Shown: positions 7,066-12,477, counted from the stretch's first letter. The stretch is 12,477 nucleotides of DNA from CAYJXJ01 sp964374095 (GCA_964374095.1 CAYJXJ010000139.1:1-12477); one strand, 5' to 3'. Translations and numbers: made by a program. Notes: generated by a model from the sequence alone, not told the origin.

Positions 7066-7650
7066 CTACTCGGTCATGGCGTAGATGCGGGTCATTAGGT
7101 TGTTAGCGAAGGTCTGGTAGTCCTCGGCGGGATCGTAGCGGATAGGCTCCCCGAACCGGATCCAAACCCGGCCGGGCACCGGGGGGAAATCCGTCCCGGC
7201 CAACCGGATAGGCACGACCGGCGCGCCCGCGTGGTGCGCGATGAATCCAACCCCGGGTTTAGGCGTGTGTGGCCGGCCCGAAACGCCGCGTGTCCCCTCC
7301 GGCGCCATCAGGAGCATCTCCTGGTTCTTGAGGATCGAGAGGGCGACGCGCATGGCCCCTCGATCGCCCCGGTCCCGGTCCACGGGAAAGCAGCCGATCG
7401 TCTTCAGATACCAGCCGACAAACGGGACGTCGAAGATCTCCTTCTTGCCGATGCCGCGGAAGTAGCGTCGCAGACCGACGAAGCAGCCGGCCAGCGGCGG
7501 ATCGAGGTAGGAGGCGTGATTGATGGCCAGGATCACGGGGCCGGTGGCCGGTATGTTCTCCAGGCCGTAGACTCTCACCCGCAGGAGGGTGCGGAAGAGC
7601 GTCGAGAGCACGACGGCCGAAACATCAAACAGCAGCGACTGCCGCTCCAT
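7066..7650 (-). CDS. 1-acyl-sn-glycerol-3-phosphate acyltransferase family (PlsC-like)
   Basis: The 194-residue product has the ordered PlsC/LPLAT blocks: NHASYLDP (NHx4D, catalytic His and Asp), then FRGIGKKEIF, GWYLKTIGCFPVDRDRG, LLMAPEGTRG (acceptor-phosphate binding) and APVVPIRLAG. A hydrophobic N-terminus (LLFDVSAVVLSTLFRTLL) fits membrane association on the cytoplasmic face. The family transfers an acyl group to lysophosphatidic acid to make phosphatidic acid. I chose ATG 7650; the frame remains open upstream, but that stretch overlaps the outer-membrane protein gene and looks non-coding. GTG at 7656 or 7665 is possible, and no clear Shine-Dalgarno is seen. It begins 17 bases after the outer-membrane gene's stop, so the two are probably co-transcribed. 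Acyltransferases of this type may also act on other lysolipids. Confidence 0.88.
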   Translation of the reverse strand: MERQSLLFDVSAVVLSTLFRTLLRVRVYGLENIPATGPVILAINHASYLDPPLAGCFVGLRRYFRGIGKKEIFDVPFVGWYLKTIGCFPVDRDRGDRGAMRVALSILKNQEMLLMAPEGTRGVSGRPHTPKPGVGFIAHHAGAPVVPIRLAGTDFPPVPGRVWIRFGEPIRYDPAEDYQTFANNLMTRIYAMTE

Positions 7651-7667
7651 GGGCACTTGTATCACGG

Positions 7668-8564
7668 CTAGTCGAAGCGGGCCCCGAGCCCGAACTCGAG
7701 GTACTGCCGGTCCGGCTCGCCGGACTGCCATACCCGCTGGTATGAGGCCCGCGGCCGCCAGCGGCCGAGGGCGGCCCTGGCGCCGAATGAAAACCCATGG
7801 GACTCGGGCTGTGAGATCGCGAAGGTGGTCCGGGTCCAGGAGAGCATGGGCGTCCAAGCCCCGAGCGTCCTCTCGGCGCGGAGGTCGAGGCTTGATCGGG
7901 GGAAGCCCTGGATTGTCCCGGCGAGGCCTTCGAGGCTCACGACCTGCGCGGCGCGCGCGGCCGCGGCGGCGAGGTCTTGGTCGTAGAATGAGGTCCTCAG
8001 GCTGATCCCGACGTTGTTGCCCCAGAGAGTCGGGTCGACGGAGAGGTCGACATCGGCTTGTCCGACGGTGAGCGTGGTTGGGCGTCCCCGGAGAGGCGGG
8101 TGAGGCATGCGAGGCGCGGTGTGCGGGGCGGGCGCCAACTCAAGATCGTCCCGGTGCGTCGTGTGCGTCAGCCCCGCGCCACAGCCGATCTTGGCGAGCC
8201 AGGCGGGCCACGGCCGATCGTCCCATACCCCCGGGGCCGCGTCGGCGTAAATCTCGCCGCCCACGAAGCGGTTGCCGTAGCCGGAATTCTTGGGAGTCAC
8301 TCCGGCCGACATGGAAAGACTCACGGCCTCGAATTCATACCCGACCAACAGCGAAACGGTTTGGAATATGCCGCTGGAAGCGTCGGTGCGGTAGTAGGAG
8401 TAGGCCGGCATCGCGTGGAACTTGCCGCCGAAGTCCGCGTAAAGCCGGGTGCCGGTGTAGCCCTGCGAGCCGAAGGTCTGCCGGATGCCGGTGTCGAGCG
8501 GTACGGCCCCCGCGGACGCCGCGGCGACGGATAGGAGCGTCATGAGGGCGGCGCGACGCGGCAT
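7668..8564 (-). CDS. Probable outer-membrane beta-barrel protein, unknown function
   Basis: The 298-residue product begins with a signal peptide (MPRRAALMTLLSVAAASAGA, then VPLDTG). The remainder alternates polar and hydrophobic residues in amphipathic strands with many Tyr, Phe and Gly, for example TRLYADFGGKFHAMPAYSYY, VSLLVGYEFEAVSLSMSAGV and HGFSFGARAALGRWRPRASY. It ends in YLEFGLGARFD, with a penultimate aromatic like an outer-membrane insertion signal. I do not recognise a named family. A segment in the middle (APAPHTAPRMPHPPLRGR) is probably an extended loop. I chose ATG 8564; TTG 8570 is in frame but not needed. No Shine-Dalgarno precedes it, and a -10-like TACAAT lies so close that the message may be leaderless. 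It is the first gene of a pair with the acyltransferase. Confidence 0.75.
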   Translation of the reverse strand: MPRRAALMTLLSVAAASAGAVPLDTGIRQTFGSQGYTGTRLYADFGGKFHAMPAYSYYRTDASSGIFQTVSLLVGYEFEAVSLSMSAGVTPKNSGYGNRFVGGEIYADAAPGVWDDRPWPAWLAKIGCGAGLTHTTHRDDLELAPAPHTAPRMPHPPLRGRPTTLTVGQADVDLSVDPTLWGNNVGISLRTSFYDQDLAAAAARAAQVVSLEGLAGTIQGFPRSSLDLRAERTLGAWTPMLSWTRTTFAISQPESHGFSFGARAALGRWRPRASYQRVWQSGEPDRQYLEFGLGARFD

Positions 8565-8572
8565 GCCCAAGA

Positions 8573-8601
8573 TTGTAGCTCATGACCGGCCACGACCTCA
8601 C
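8573..8601 (-). promoter_or_regulatory. Candidate promoter of the outer-membrane protein gene
   Basis: On the minus strand, TACAAT (8578-8573) lies 17 bases after GTGAGG (8601-8596), which matches the -35 consensus at its TGA core only. Transcription start would fall near 8566, within a few bases of ATG 8564, giving a leaderless or near-leaderless mRNA. This agrees with the lack of a ribosome-binding site. Confidence 0.4.
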
Positions 8602-8672
8602 CCAGTTTCCCGATTGGTTCAGGGACAGCCCAGTTCCCGTCGAGAAGCGGGACCCTAACCCCGACTCCAACC

Positions 8673-8687
8673 GGCACCCGCGGTGCC
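8673..8687. repeat. Inverted repeat 1 of the intergenic array
   Basis: GGCACC (8673-8678) and GGTGCC (8682-8687) surround a CGC loop. It resembles the TGGCAC/GTGCCA stem behind the tRNA, and both are followed by the bases AG within a shared GGTGCCAG. Confidence 0.55.
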
Positions 8688-8690
8688 AGG

Positions 8691-8719
8691 CCTGCGCTTC
8701 CAATTATTGGAGGCGCAGG
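8691..8719. repeat. Inverted repeat 2 of the intergenic array (29 bp)
   Basis: CCTGCGCTTCCAAT (8691-8704) and ATTGGAGGCGCAGG (8706-8719) are complementary around a single central T at 8705, with one T-G mismatch (8698/8712) that can wobble in plus-strand RNA. The AT-rich centre inside GC-rich arms is unlike the surroundings. Confidence 0.7.
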
Positions 8720-8721
8720 GT

Positions 8722-8744
8722 GAACTCGGTCCAGGACCGAGTTC
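8722..8744. repeat. Inverted repeat 3 of the intergenic array (23 bp)
   Basis: GAACTCGGTCC (8722-8732) and GGACCGAGTTC (8734-8744) are perfectly complementary around one A at 8733. It begins three bases after repeat 2. The near-zero spacer is better suited to a dimeric DNA-binding protein or cruciform than to an RNA hairpin, although an RNA stem with a 5-base loop is also possible. Confidence 0.7.
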
Positions 8745-8752
8745 CCTTCGGT

Positions 8753-8852
8753 TGCGAGAGGGCGCGGCCCGCCATGCGCGATCACCGGGGGTGCGTTCCC
8801 CACGCCCACCCAACGCGTCGCCCGAGGGCTTGCGGGCCGCGCCCTCGTCGCA
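8753..8852. repeat. Inverted repeat 4: 20-bp arms around a 59-base centre
   Basis: The inner 15 bases of the arms, GAGGGCGCGGCCCGC (8758-8772) and GCGGGCCGCGCCCTC (8832-8846), match perfectly. The pairing continues with TGCGA (8753-8757) and TCGCA (8848-8852) if G 8847 is bulged. The centre (8773-8831) is C-rich and holds smaller possible stems such as GGGG/CCCC near 8787-8802. The layout resembles the ends of a miniature element or the closing stem of a structured RNA; no target-site duplication was recognised. Confidence 0.65.
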
Positions 8853-8920
8853 GGATCGGCACATGGACCAGACGAACGGCGCTTCGAAAAAATGGGTGAA
8901 GAGTCGAGATGACCGGCGCG

Positions 8921-8949
8921 TTGACACGCTTCGGTTTCGGGGATATACT
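8921..8949 (+). promoter_or_regulatory. Strong sigma70-type promoter of the methyltransferase gene
   Basis: TTGACA (8921-8926) and TATACT (8944-8949) are separated by exactly 17 bases. The start site should be near 8956, inside or next to GGAG (8956-8959), which is the ribosome-binding site for ATG 8965. The leader is therefore only about nine bases. Confidence 0.78.
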
Positions 8950-8964
8950 GCCTTCGGAGCGGAC

Positions 8965-9924
8965 ATGAGGATCAAGGTGAGCGCCGACCTGCGCCGGCTG
9001 GAGTACCACGCGACCGGCCCGGAGGTGGCGCACACCGCCGTGGGCGCCAGGGAGCCCGAACTCTTCATCGCCGCGGTGCGCGATCCCGTCCTCGTCACCG
9101 ATCCCGCGCGGCTGCTCCGCCTGCCGGCGGTCCGGCGCGACGCGGTCATGAACCTCCTGCGCTTCCCGGACGTGGCCGTCGAGTACGACGGCGTCACGGC
9201 CTTCTGGTCTCCCAGGCTCTACCCCAACGCCTGGTCGCCCACCATCGACACCCTGCTTTTCGCCAAGGCCATCCGGCGGGAGCTGGTGCTCACCCGGCGG
9301 CTGCGCCGGACGGCAAGCCTGCTCGAGATCGGGACCGGCAGCGGCTTTCTCGCCAAATATGTCCTGGCCCGCAAGCGGGCTCTCGGCCCCGAGATGGATG
9401 TGGCTCATCTCACCGATATCCACAAGGACGCCTTGCGCTGCGCCTTGGACAACCTGGAGCCCGTGAGGGGCAAGACCTTGGTGAGCTACACCCATACCCA
9501 GGCCGACGCCCGGCTCAAGGTCGACCGCGCCTACGATCTCGTGATCGCCAATCCGCCCTACGTCCCGCGGCCCCGGGCCGGGCGCGGCAATCCCTACGAG
9601 GGCCTATTCCTCTATGGGGAGATGATCCGCGGCGCCCGGCGCATGCTCGCTCCGGGCGGGGTCTTCATGACCATGCTCTCAAGCTTGAGCCGCGGGACGG
9701 TCGAGCCGGGGCTGCGCGAGGTCTTCAATCTGCGGGAGGCGGCGTCGCTGCGGGTGCCTCTCAAGATCCCCGTGGTCACGGCCGGACTCTCCTCCGGCGG
9801 CCGGGCCTGGGTGCGCTACCTCAAGAAGACGGGCTGCCTAGAGGAGGACCGCGCGGAGCGTTCCGGCCACCGGTTCTGGCAGACTCTGACGGTCGTGGTC
9901 GGCGTCCTGCGGCATTCCCCATGA
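8965..9924 (+). CDS. HemK/PrmC-like class I SAM-dependent methyltransferase
   Basis: The 319-residue product has a Rossmann methyltransferase core. SAM-binding motif I is LLEIGTGSGFLAKYVL at about residue 119, an acidic motif II region (HLTDIHKDALRCALDN) follows, and motif IV is LVIANPPYVPRP at about residue 194. NPPY is typical of enzymes that methylate amide or amino nitrogens (PrmC/HemK glutamine N5, or adenine N6). The first ~110 residues (LEYHATGPEVAHTAVGAREPELF...) do not look like PrmC's helical substrate domain, so the substrate may differ from release factors. I chose ATG 8965 for its GGAG five bases away and the promoter just upstream; the open frame further 5' runs through palindromes and the promoter. 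The stop overlaps the next gene's start (ATGA, 9921-9924). Confidence 0.83.
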   Translation: MRIKVSADLRRLEYHATGPEVAHTAVGAREPELFIAAVRDPVLVTDPARLLRLPAVRRDAVMNLLRFPDVAVEYDGVTAFWSPRLYPNAWSPTIDTLLFAKAIRRELVLTRRLRRTASLLEIGTGSGFLAKYVLARKRALGPEMDVAHLTDIHKDALRCALDNLEPVRGKTLVSYTHTQADARLKVDRAYDLVIANPPYVPRPRAGRGNPYEGLFLYGEMIRGARRMLAPGGVFMTMLSSLSRGTVEPGLREVFNLREAASLRVPLKIPVVTAGLSSGGRAWVRYLKKTGCLEEDRAERSGHRFWQTLTVVVGVLRHSP

Positions 9925-10370
9925 AGGAGATCAGGCTATTCAAGAAAAAGACCGATTACGAGGATTTCGTCTTCGGGGGCCTATTCCGCGAACCTCTCAT
10001 CACCCGGCATCCCTTCTACCGCAACCTCATCCAGTTCGTGATCGACTCCCGGGCCCCCATCGTCTAGCGCCAGACCGATCCCATCGAGCGGACGAACTTC
10101 TCCATCTACTACAACTTCCTCCTGCGGCGGGAGACCTACGACAACCCGACCCTGGAGGGCATGTACCTGCTCCACGAGTTCGCCCACAGGCTCTTCTACT
10201 ATCCCTACGACATGGCCTCCGTCACTCCCGAGGTCCGCGCCCTGATCGACGGCTTGGTCCAGGAGTACCCGCACGCCGTATTCCTGCGTTCCGTGGTCCC
10301 CGGGCTGAGGGAACTGTACCCGGGTACAGTCGCGCGCCCCCCTCTTGACAAATCGCGGCTTTGGGGTTAA
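9921..10370 (+). pseudogene. Gene interrupted by one in-frame amber codon; HExxH motif; unknown family
   Basis: From ATG 9921, which overlaps the methyltransferase stop (ATGA), the frame runs 48 codons (MKEIRLFKKKTDYEDFVFGG ... IDSRAPIV) to TAG at 10065-10067. It then continues open for another 100 codons (RQTDPIERTNFSIYYNFLLRR...) to TAA at 10368-10370. Both halves have normal protein composition and join without a gap, so this is one gene with a nonsense codon, reachable from CAG (Gln) or TGG (Trp) by one transition. The distal part contains LLHEFAHRLFYYPYD, an HExxH match of zinc metallopeptidases, which may be chance. An internal ATG at 10161 has GGAGG only two bases away, a poor spacing for restart. 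The last residues overlap a palindrome and a promoter, so the 3' end may also be eroded. I do not recognise the family. Confidence 0.65.
10313..10330. promoter_or_regulatory. 18-bp perfect palindrome, possible operator
   Basis: ACTGTACCCGGGTACAGT reads the same on both strands with no spacer. Its centre is 23 bases before the -35 box at 10345, about 58 bases before the expected transcription start, a position used by activators that contact RNA polymerase from upstream. It overlaps the end of the interrupted gene. Confidence 0.5.
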
Positions 10371-10373
10371 ATA
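10345..10373 (+). promoter_or_regulatory. Promoter of the small-protein gene
   Basis: TTGACA (10345-10350) is followed after 17 bases by TAAATA (10368-10373), or after 16 by TTAAAT. The expected start near 10380 gives a leader of about 32 bases. It lies over the last codons of the interrupted upstream gene, so the small gene is expressed independently of it. Confidence 0.65.
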
Positions 10374-10395
10374 CTTCTGGTCGTCACTCCACGTC

Positions 10396-10407
10396 AGGGG
10401 GACCCCC
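10396..10407 (+). promoter_or_regulatory. RBS of the small gene inside a G/C hairpin
   Basis: AGGGGGA (10396-10402) is the ribosome-binding site for ATG 10412. GGGG (10397-10400) can pair with CCCC (10404-10407) across a GAC loop, which would hide the site. The stem is short and its effect is a guess. Confidence 0.35.
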
Positions 10408-10411
10408 GGCC

Positions 10412-10537
10412 ATGAAGTTCACGAAGACGCATTTGGCGTTTGCGGTCGTGGCAGCGGCCATGATCGCGCTCAACATATTCGCGCGGCCGGTCATCGAGGC
10501 GGCGCCCGCCCCGGCGGTCGCGGATTCCGCGCGCTAG
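10412..10537 (+). CDS. 41-residue membrane or exported small protein
   Basis: ATG 10412 follows its own promoter and a purine-rich ribosome-binding site. The product starts MKFTKTHLAFAVVAAAMIAL and continues NIFARPVIEAAPAPAVADSAR to TAG at 10535-10537. A basic N-terminus, one hydrophobic helix (about residues 8-24) and an Ala/Pro-rich tail suggest either a single-pass membrane peptide or a signal peptide with a very short mature part. No Cys is present, so it is not a lipoprotein. It resembles no family I recognise. Its stop overlaps the stop of the convergent kinase gene: both TAG codons share the palindrome CTAG at 10534-10537. Start, promoter and composition support a real gene despite the size. 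Confidence 0.6.
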   Translation: MKFTKTHLAFAVVAAAMIALNIFARPVIEAAPAPAVADSAR

Positions 10538-11451
10538 CGAAGGACCACGCGCGGGCGGACCCGCCGCAGGTCCAGCTTCCTGAACACCCCGGCCCCCGGC
10601 ACCATGGCGCTGGCCGTCGCCAGGGCGGTCGCGAAGGCCAGGCTGCGTCCCGCGGACCAACCCCGGAGCCGGGAGTAGACCAGCCCGGCCATGAAGGTGT
10701 CGCCGCAGCCGATCGGGGTGACCGCCCGGATCTTGGGGGGGATGGCGCGCAGGCGGCGTCCCTGAATGAGTCCCGCCGCGCCGAGCGCGCCCATCGTGAC
10801 GACCGCGCCGGAGGGCCCCAGGCGGCGGACCTGGGCGAGCAGGCTCCATAAGTCGCGGCGTCCGGACCGGGAGATCAAGGCGCGCGCCTCTTCCCGGTTG
10901 ATCTTGATGAGATCGGGCTGGGAGCGCACCGCCAGCCGCAGGGCCGCCAGGCTGGCGTCGACGAATACCGGGCGGCCGAAGCTATGGGCCAGGGTCACCA
11001 AGCGGGCGTAGAAGGCCGGAGGGCATCCCGGGGGCAGGCTTCCCGACAGGACGACCAGGCGGCAGCGGGGCAGCAGCGACCGAAAGACCTTTTCCAACCG
11101 CCGGAGGTCCCGGCGTCCGACGTTGGGGCCGACTTCGTTTAGATCCAGCGGGAGACCCTTCCCGTCCGCTACGGAGAGGCACAGACGGGATTCCCCCGCC
11201 GCGATGCGCGTCCAACGGGAGTTGAGTCCCTCGCGCCGCACGGCCGCCTCGATCCAGGCGCCGGCATGGCCCGCCGTCCAGCCCACGATCACCGCGCGCT
11301 CGCCCAGGCCCCGCAACGCCCGCGCGACGTTGATCCCCTTGCCTCCGGGCAGAGACAGGACCCGGTCGAGGCGCATCCTCCCCCGGCCCCTGGCCTTGGC
11401 GACCAGCGCGGTCTTGTCCACGGCGGGATTGAGGCAGGTGACCAGGACCAT
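10534..11451 (-). CDS. PfkB-family sugar kinase, 1-phosphofructokinase/tagatose-6-phosphate kinase type
   Basis: The 305-residue product is a full-length ribokinase-fold enzyme. The start CLNPAVDKT is typical of the FruK/LacC branch (LNPA[IVL]D). GGKGINVARAL at residues 36-46 is the first PfkB signature. LSGSLPPGCP, KINREEA and TMGALGAAG follow, and TPIGCGDTFMAGLVY near residue 250 is the second signature with the catalytic Asp; GCGD replaces the usual GAGD. The branch phosphorylates fructose-1-phosphate or tagatose-6-phosphate with ATP in the cytoplasm, and which one cannot be told here. No fructose PTS gene is visible. ATG 11451 overlaps the transporter's stop (TAATG), indicating translational coupling. 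The end shares CTAG with the convergent small gene, leaving no room for a separate terminator. Confidence 0.85.
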   Translation of the reverse strand: MVLVTCLNPAVDKTALVAKARGRGRMRLDRVLSLPGGKGINVARALRGLGERAVIVGWTAGHAGAWIEAAVRREGLNSRWTRIAAGESRLCLSVADGKGLPLDLNEVGPNVGRRDLRRLEKVFRSLLPRCRLVVLSGSLPPGCPPAFYARLVTLAHSFGRPVFVDASLAALRLAVRSQPDLIKINREEARALISRSGRRDLWSLLAQVRRLGPSGAVVTMGALGAAGLIQGRRLRAIPPKIRAVTPIGCGDTFMAGLVYSRLRGWSAGRSLAFATALATASAMVPGAGVFRKLDLRRVRPRVVLR

Positions 11452-12477
11452 TAGTCTCGGAGATGCCTTTCTTGCACGCGGGAGAGGCCGCCGCAGGCGA
11501 GCACGCCCAAGCCCAGGACGGCGAGGGTGGCCGGGATGGAGCGTTCGACCAGTAAGCCGACCGCGGGGTAGAGGGCCGCGGAGAACAATTGGCGCAGCAT
11601 GCTCACCGTCGAGAGCACGGTCGCGCGCAGGCGCGATTCGATGTGCTTGTTGAGGTAATTGGAGATCAGGGCGTTGCGCGACAGCCCGAAGCCCATCACG
11701 GCCACGACCAAGAGCGCGGCGGCGAATGGTTGGCGCGTCCGGGTCAAGGCGAGGAAAGCCAGGCCGGGTATGACCGCGCTGGCCGCGAGATAGCGGCGCT
11801 TGCCCCCGAAGAGCCGCTCCATGCGCGCCAGGTTGTTCAGGATCAGGACTTGGAGGAGGCAGCCGCCGGCGGTCACGAACCCGTAGGCCGCGATGGGGAC
11901 GCCCAAATTCGAGAGCAGGGGCTGGAAGAGCCAGACCATCATGAAGCAGAGCGGGAATATCGTCACGCACTCGAAGGCCAGCGCCCGCAAAGCCGGATGG
12001 CCCCAGAAGACCCGGAACCCTGCCAAGAGAGTCGCGGCGTAGCCGGACCGGGGTTTGCCGTCGCGGTCATCGGGGGGCTCCCGCAACGTGATGCCGACCA
12101 TGAAGGCGGCGGCAAAGGGGACGGCCATGCACAGGGTCGGGGCGCGCAGTCCCCATCGCGCCGCGATCAGGCTTCCCAGGGGGGCGCTCACCATGATGGC
12201 GGCCATTTCGAAGCCCGACAGGCGTCCGAGGCAGGCCTTGGAGAGATTCTCCCGGCCGGCGGATTTGAGGGTGTCGTAGATGATGGCGTCGTCGGCGCCC
12301 GACAGGAAGGCCCCGGCCACGGCCCACAGGAACTCGGCCAGGAAAAAGAGCCGGATGTCCGGGCGCCAGGAATAGAGCAGCACCGCCGCGGTGAGGGCCG
12401 CGGCGCCGCAAAGCAGCGAAGTCTTTCGGCCGAAGGAGTCCGCCACGGCTCCCGTCGGGGCTTCGAGCAGGGAGATC
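11451..12477 (-). CDS. Major facilitator superfamily transporter (5' end outside window)
   Basis: The frame is open to the right edge, with 341 residues visible and roughly the first helix missing. The GTG at 12446 lies inside MFS motif A (EAPTGAVADSFGRKTS), so it is not the start. Many hydrophobic segments follow, for example LFFLAEFLWAVAGAFLSGA, APTLCMAVPFAAAFMVGITL, FECVTIFPLCFMMVWLF, AFAAALLVVAVMGFGL and IPATLAVLGLGVLACGG, with a cytoplasmic loop of charged residues (REPPDDRDGKPRSG) in mid-protein as expected between the two six-helix halves. The PTGxxAD..GRK subgroup includes many uncharacterised inner-membrane proton-driven transporters. The kinase gene downstream overlaps its TAA stop by one base, so a sugar or sugar-phosphate substrate is possible, but this is context only. 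Confidence 0.85.
   Translation of the reverse strand, partial: ISLLEAPTGAVADSFGRKTSLLCGAAALTAAVLLYSWRPDIRLFFLAEFLWAVAGAFLSGADDAIIYDTLKSAGRENLSKACLGRLSGFEMAAIMVSAPLGSLIAARWGLRAPTLCMAVPFAAAFMVGITLREPPDDRDGKPRSGYAATLLAGFRVFWGHPALRALAFECVTIFPLCFMMVWLFQPLLSNLGVPIAAYGFVTAGGCLLQVLILNNLARMERLFGGKRRYLAASAVIPGLAFLALTRTRQPFAAALLVVAVMGFGLSRNALISNYLNKHIESRLRATVLSTVSMLRQLFSAALYPAVGLLVERSIPATLAVLGLGVLACGGLSRVQERHLRD

Larger units (their letters stand above)
8571..8964. other. Divergent intergenic region dense in inverted repeats
   Basis: These roughly 390 bases separate the minus-strand outer-membrane gene from the plus-strand methyltransferase gene. Frames that cross it are interrupted by promoters and palindromes and show no protein-like composition. 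From left to right it contains a minus-strand promoter candidate, an imperfect stem around 8636-8656, four consecutive inverted repeats (8673-8852), about 68 bases with no evident structure, and a strong plus-strand promoter. I see no tRNA or rRNA here. Confidence 0.7.

Noticed and set aside
7651..7857. N-terminal extension of the acyltransferase to 7857
   Set aside because: It would overlap the outer-membrane gene's 3' end, its sequence is Arg/Pro-rich with no PlsC similarity, and the family begins around ATG 7650.
8582..8899. 105-codon plus frame in the intergenic region
   Set aside because: Low-complexity Arg/Pro-rich product, no ribosome-binding site, and it runs through all four inverted repeats.
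8683..8964. N-terminal extension of the methyltransferase to 8683
   Set aside because: It runs through three of the inverted repeats and the near-consensus promoter; ATG 8965 has the ribosome-binding site.
10065..10067. Amber recoding (pyrrolysine or reassigned TAG)
   Set aside because: Five other genes here (nucleotidyltransferase, acyltransferase, outer-membrane protein, small protein, kinase) end in TAG, so TAG acts as stop; a mutation is the simpler reading unless homologues conserve it.
10394..10849. 151-codon minus frame and other frames overlapping the kinase gene
   Set aside because: Arg/Gly/Pro-rich shadow frames over a kinase with all PfkB motifs in the other frame.

Overview
The window is GC-rich, densely coding DNA from a Gram-negative bacterium. 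It encodes a PorV/PorQ-type outer-membrane barrel, a second probable outer-membrane barrel, secreted beta-propeller proteins and a lysophospholipid acyltransferase. The fibronectin III domains with the VTVNW / TYFFRV..LNW signature, large PQQ-type propellers, and a PorV-like barrel next to a protein with a C-terminal sorting-like domain resemble Elusimicrobiota genomes. That placement is inference from family composition; the window holds no rRNA or ribosomal marker.

Layout. (1) Positions 1-6846, plus strand: an apparent four-gene operon. It holds a large FnIII + beta-propeller surface protein (cut by the left edge), a secreted propeller protein ending in a ZU5-like and a sorting-like domain, a PorV/PorQ-like barrel with an unusual extra C-terminal domain, and a nucleotidyltransferase-fold protein. 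(2) 6847-7065: a promoter-like element, a tRNA-Arg with the bacterially unusual anticodon GCG, then two inverted repeats, one an 18-bp perfect stem. (3) 7066-8564, minus strand: a two-gene unit, outer-membrane protein then plsC-type acyltransferase. (4) 8571-8964: about 390 non-coding bases between divergent genes, packed with four consecutive inverted repeats and two outward promoters. (5) 8965-10370, plus strand: a HemK-like methyltransferase, overlapped by a gene interrupted by one in-frame amber codon. (6) 10313-10537: an 18-bp perfect palindrome, a promoter, and a 41-residue small-protein gene. (7) 10534-12477, minus strand: an MFS transporter (cut by the right edge) translationally coupled to a 1-phosphofructokinase-like PfkB kinase.

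How the parts may work together. The first operon looks like a secretion or surface-display unit: the propeller protein has a C-terminal domain of the kind used as a type IX-like sorting signal, and the next gene encodes a relative of PorV, which in Bacteroidota carries such cargo. The transporter-kinase pair may import and phosphorylate a sugar, but its substrate cannot be read from sequence. The most unusual observations are the GCG-anticodon tRNA-Arg, the hairpin array at 8673-8852, the amber-interrupted gene with an HExxH motif, the palindrome-promoter-small-protein cassette, and the extra domain fused to the PorV-like barrel. I found no CRISPR array, transposase or obvious defence system.
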